Notes under the pieces: model-generated
Databases searched by the model: none
Seen by the model: the letters and a program-made list of their open reading frames with translations, nothing else
What the model was told of the DNA's origin: nothing
Position numbers and translations under genes: made by a program
Part shown: positions 5,984 to 7,370 of the stretch, piece by piece
How the letters are laid out: each line of letters begins with the position of its first letter
How positions within the stretch are numbered: position 1 is the stretch's first letter
Assembly: GCA_023416175.1 (NCBI GenBank)
Contig: JAEZIE010000130.1
Coordinates: 1-7,370 of the forward strand
DNA: 7,370 nucleotides
Direction: 5' to 3'
DNA from: Bacillota bacterium
GTDB lineage: Bacteria > Bacillota > Clostridia > Christensenellales > CAG-138

Positions 5984-6003
5984 GTTTGGTCGATGAACCA
6001 AAC
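5984..6003 (+). promoter_or_regulatory. Leader hairpin
   Basis: GTTTGGT and ACCAAAC form a 7-bp stem with a 6-base loop in the predicted 5' leader, about 90 bases before the start codon. No T run follows, so it is not an intrinsic terminator. It may stabilise the transcript or be incidental. Confidence 0.4.
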
Positions 6004-6091
6004 CTCAATATATCCTGTTTGGCATCTCCCAAAATCTCAAAGGCCAGGTTGTCTCGATCTCCATCAAAAAACAGAAAAGGAAGGAACAGTC

Positions 6092-7370
6092 ATGAAGAAG
6101 ATCATTGCAGTATTAATGGCCTGCCTGATGCTCTTTGGGCTGCTGACCGGCTGCACGCCGACGGCTCCCGCAGAAAACAGCACGCCCGAATCCCCTGCAG
6201 CGCCCGCGCCCGAATCCCCCGAGTCTCCCGCAGCCCCTGCGGAAGAGGCGCCCCTTACCGGCAAGCTTGTCATCTGGTCGTTCACCAACGAACTGAAAAC
6301 GTTTGCGACCGCATTTAAGGAAAAGAACCCGGGCGTGGAAGTCGAGTATACGATGGTTCCCATGACCAACGGCGAGTTCCAGACCAAGATACAGGCCGCC
6401 ATCACCAGCGGTGAAGTACCCGACGCCATCGCGCTGGAAGCTTCTTTCGTGAAGTCCTATGTGGAGAGCGACTTCCTGATGGACCTCAATGACCTGCTGC
6501 CCATTGCCAAGGAGTTGGGCACCTATCAGTCCACCATCGACGTCGGTACGTTTGACGGCGTGACGAAGGCCTTCTCCTACCAGGCCACGCCGGGCGCGCT
6601 GTTCTATCGCCGCAGCCTTGCCAAGGAATACTTCGGCACCGACGATCCTGCGCAGATGCAGACAATCCTTTCCGATATGACAAAATTCACGGATGCCGCC
6701 AAGGTCGTCCATGACAAATCGGCCGGCAATACCTACATGGTCTGCTCGCCCATGGACTTTGCTAAGATCTACTATCCCAACAGGCAGCAGCCCTGGGATG
6801 TTGACGGCAAGTTCGTGATTGACCCGAGCATTGAACAGCTCTTCGAAGTCGCCAAGACCTTCCGTCAGAACGGCTATGAAGCACAGGCCGTGCAGTGGCA
6901 GGAAGGCTGGTTCGCCGGCATGAACGACTCGCTCGTCGACGCGAACGGCAACGCGAAGCAGGTATTCTGCTATTTCCTCCCCACCTGGGGTCTCCCCTAT
7001 GTGCTTGCGCCCAACGCTAAGCCCAGGGAAGCGGATGGCGTGACCACCGGTAAAGATACCTCGGGCGACTGGGCCTGCATCACCGGACCCATGCCCTATC
7101 AGTGGGGCGGCACCTGGGTCGGCGCCATGAAGGACGCCGCGAACCCCGAGCTCGCCAAGGAATTCGTCAAGTTCGTAGCGCTCAACGAAGAGACCCTCAA
7201 GAACTGGGCATTGGGCACTTACACGAACGCATACCTCAAGGCCATCGATCCCGAGGTTGGCGATGAGCTAGCCCAGGCTCCGGGCGACTTCGTATCCAGC
7301 CAGAAGGTTGTTGAGGAGATCATGCCGCAGTTTGACAGCTCCGAAACCAGCAAGTTCCTCAACGGCCAGA
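6092..7370 (+). CDS. ABC transporter solute-binding lipoprotein, sugar type (3' end outside window)
   Basis: 426 codons with no stop before the right edge, so the gene is cut off, probably close to its end since the family usually runs 400-450 residues. The signal peptide MKKIIAVLMA... ends in lipobox LTGC (Cys21). Residues 31-52 form a Ser-Pro-Glu-Ala-rich tether. The mature fold starts at KLVIWSFTNE (58-67) and continues with FATAFKEKNPGVEVEY, IQAAITSGEVPDAIALE (100-116), PGALFYRRSLAKEYFG (167-182) and GGTWVGAMKDAANPELAKEFVKFV (339-362), the pattern of family 1 carbohydrate-binding proteins (SBP_bac_1). Aromatic residues (W62, W236, W269, W273, W299, W338, W342) could line a sugar site. It would capture an oligosaccharide at the cell surface for a permease presumably encoded downstream. 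ATG 6092 has AAGGA at 6081-6085, 6 bases upstream. The ligand is unknown. Confidence 0.93.
   Translation, partial: MKKIIAVLMACLMLFGLLTGCTPTAPAENSTPESPAAPAPESPESPAAPAEEAPLTGKLVIWSFTNELKTFATAFKEKNPGVEVEYTMVPMTNGEFQTKIQAAITSGEVPDAIALEASFVKSYVESDFLMDLNDLLPIAKELGTYQSTIDVGTFDGVTKAFSYQATPGALFYRRSLAKEYFGTDDPAQMQTILSDMTKFTDAAKVVHDKSAGNTYMVCSPMDFAKIYYPNRQQPWDVDGKFVIDPSIEQLFEVAKTFRQNGYEAQAVQWQEGWFAGMNDSLVDANGNAKQVFCYFLPTWGLPYVLAPNAKPREADGVTTGKDTSGDWACITGPMPYQWGGTWVGAMKDAANPELAKEFVKFVALNEETLKNWALGTYTNAYLKAIDPEVGDELAQAPGDFVSSQKVVEEIMPQFDSSETSKFLNGQ

Larger units (their letters stand above)
5458..6091. other. Long AT-rich intergenic regulatory region
   Basis: These 634 bases contain no supported protein gene and are visibly richer in A and T than the flanking genes. 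The left end carries the hydrolase promoter and an 8-bp inverted repeat, AGAATATT/AATATTCT (5617-5642). A TGGTAAAAT (5661-5669), extended -10-like but with no good -35, sits 20 bases before the first repeated element. An isolated AGGAGG at 5767-5772 has no usable start codon: ATT AGG AAT CAA follows, then a TAG. The right half holds the three repeated elements, an extended -10 promoter, a dyad over it and a leader hairpin, all listed separately. The position suggests control of the solute-binding-protein gene. Confidence 0.7.

Noticed and set aside
5943..6085. Minus-strand open stretch reading FEILGDAKQDILRFG, which looks protein-like.
   Set aside because: It has no ATG in frame and no ribosome site, overlaps operator copy 3 and the leader hairpin, and I cannot match it to a family. 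It could be a gene remnant, but support is too weak.
5986..6318. Plus-strand frame of 110 codons starting at 5986.
   Set aside because: It overlaps the solute-binding-protein gene in another frame; the start at 6092 with ribosome site and lipoprotein signal is clearly the real one.
6113..6712. Minus-strand frame of 199 codons opposite the solute-binding-protein gene.
   Set aside because: It is Gly/Arg-rich antisense of a high-GC coding sequence, with no ribosome site and no family resemblance.

Overview
The window looks like chromosomal DNA of a low-to-moderate GC Gram-positive bacterium, most likely an anaerobic member of the Clostridia. The reasons are strong AAGGAGG/AAAGGA-type ribosome sites, lipobox signal peptides, Thr-Pro-rich lipoprotein linkers, compact intrinsic terminators, and protein families common in gut Firmicutes. 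This placement is an inference from style. There is no rRNA, tRNA, phage, transposase or CRISPR array in view.

Layout. (1) Positions 1-2043 (+) hold the 3' part of a ketopantoate-reductase-family gene, a class III PLP aminotransferase 21 bases later, and a textbook terminator; this is a two-gene metabolic operon. (2) Positions 2161-2955 (-) encode an alpha/beta hydrolase that converges on that operon. (3) Positions 3110-4102 (+) encode a lipoprotein with a Thr-Pro stalk and two near-identical Ig-like domains, divergent from the hydrolase. (4) A bidirectional terminator (about 4150-4179) separates it from a minus-strand pair: an alpha/beta hydrolase (4642-5457) upstream of a small glyoxalase-like VOC protein (4190-4585). 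(5) A 634-base AT-rich intergenic region (5458-6091) follows. (6) A sugar-type ABC transporter solute-binding lipoprotein starts at 6092 and runs off the right edge.

The most interesting part is the intergenic region upstream of the solute-binding protein. A 17-base element (TGTACGAAACCGATTTC) occurs three times: once inverted, once perfectly, and once with a single mismatch. The middle copy sits just downstream of a good extended -10 promoter, and a separate dyad surrounds that -10 box. The layout resembles a lac-type looped repression region, with a LacI-family regulator as the best guess. The first two copies are also ends of an imperfect inverted repeat of about 24-26 bases, so a small mobile element is a real alternative. 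I see no clearly new multi-gene system; the protein genes belong to recognisable families.
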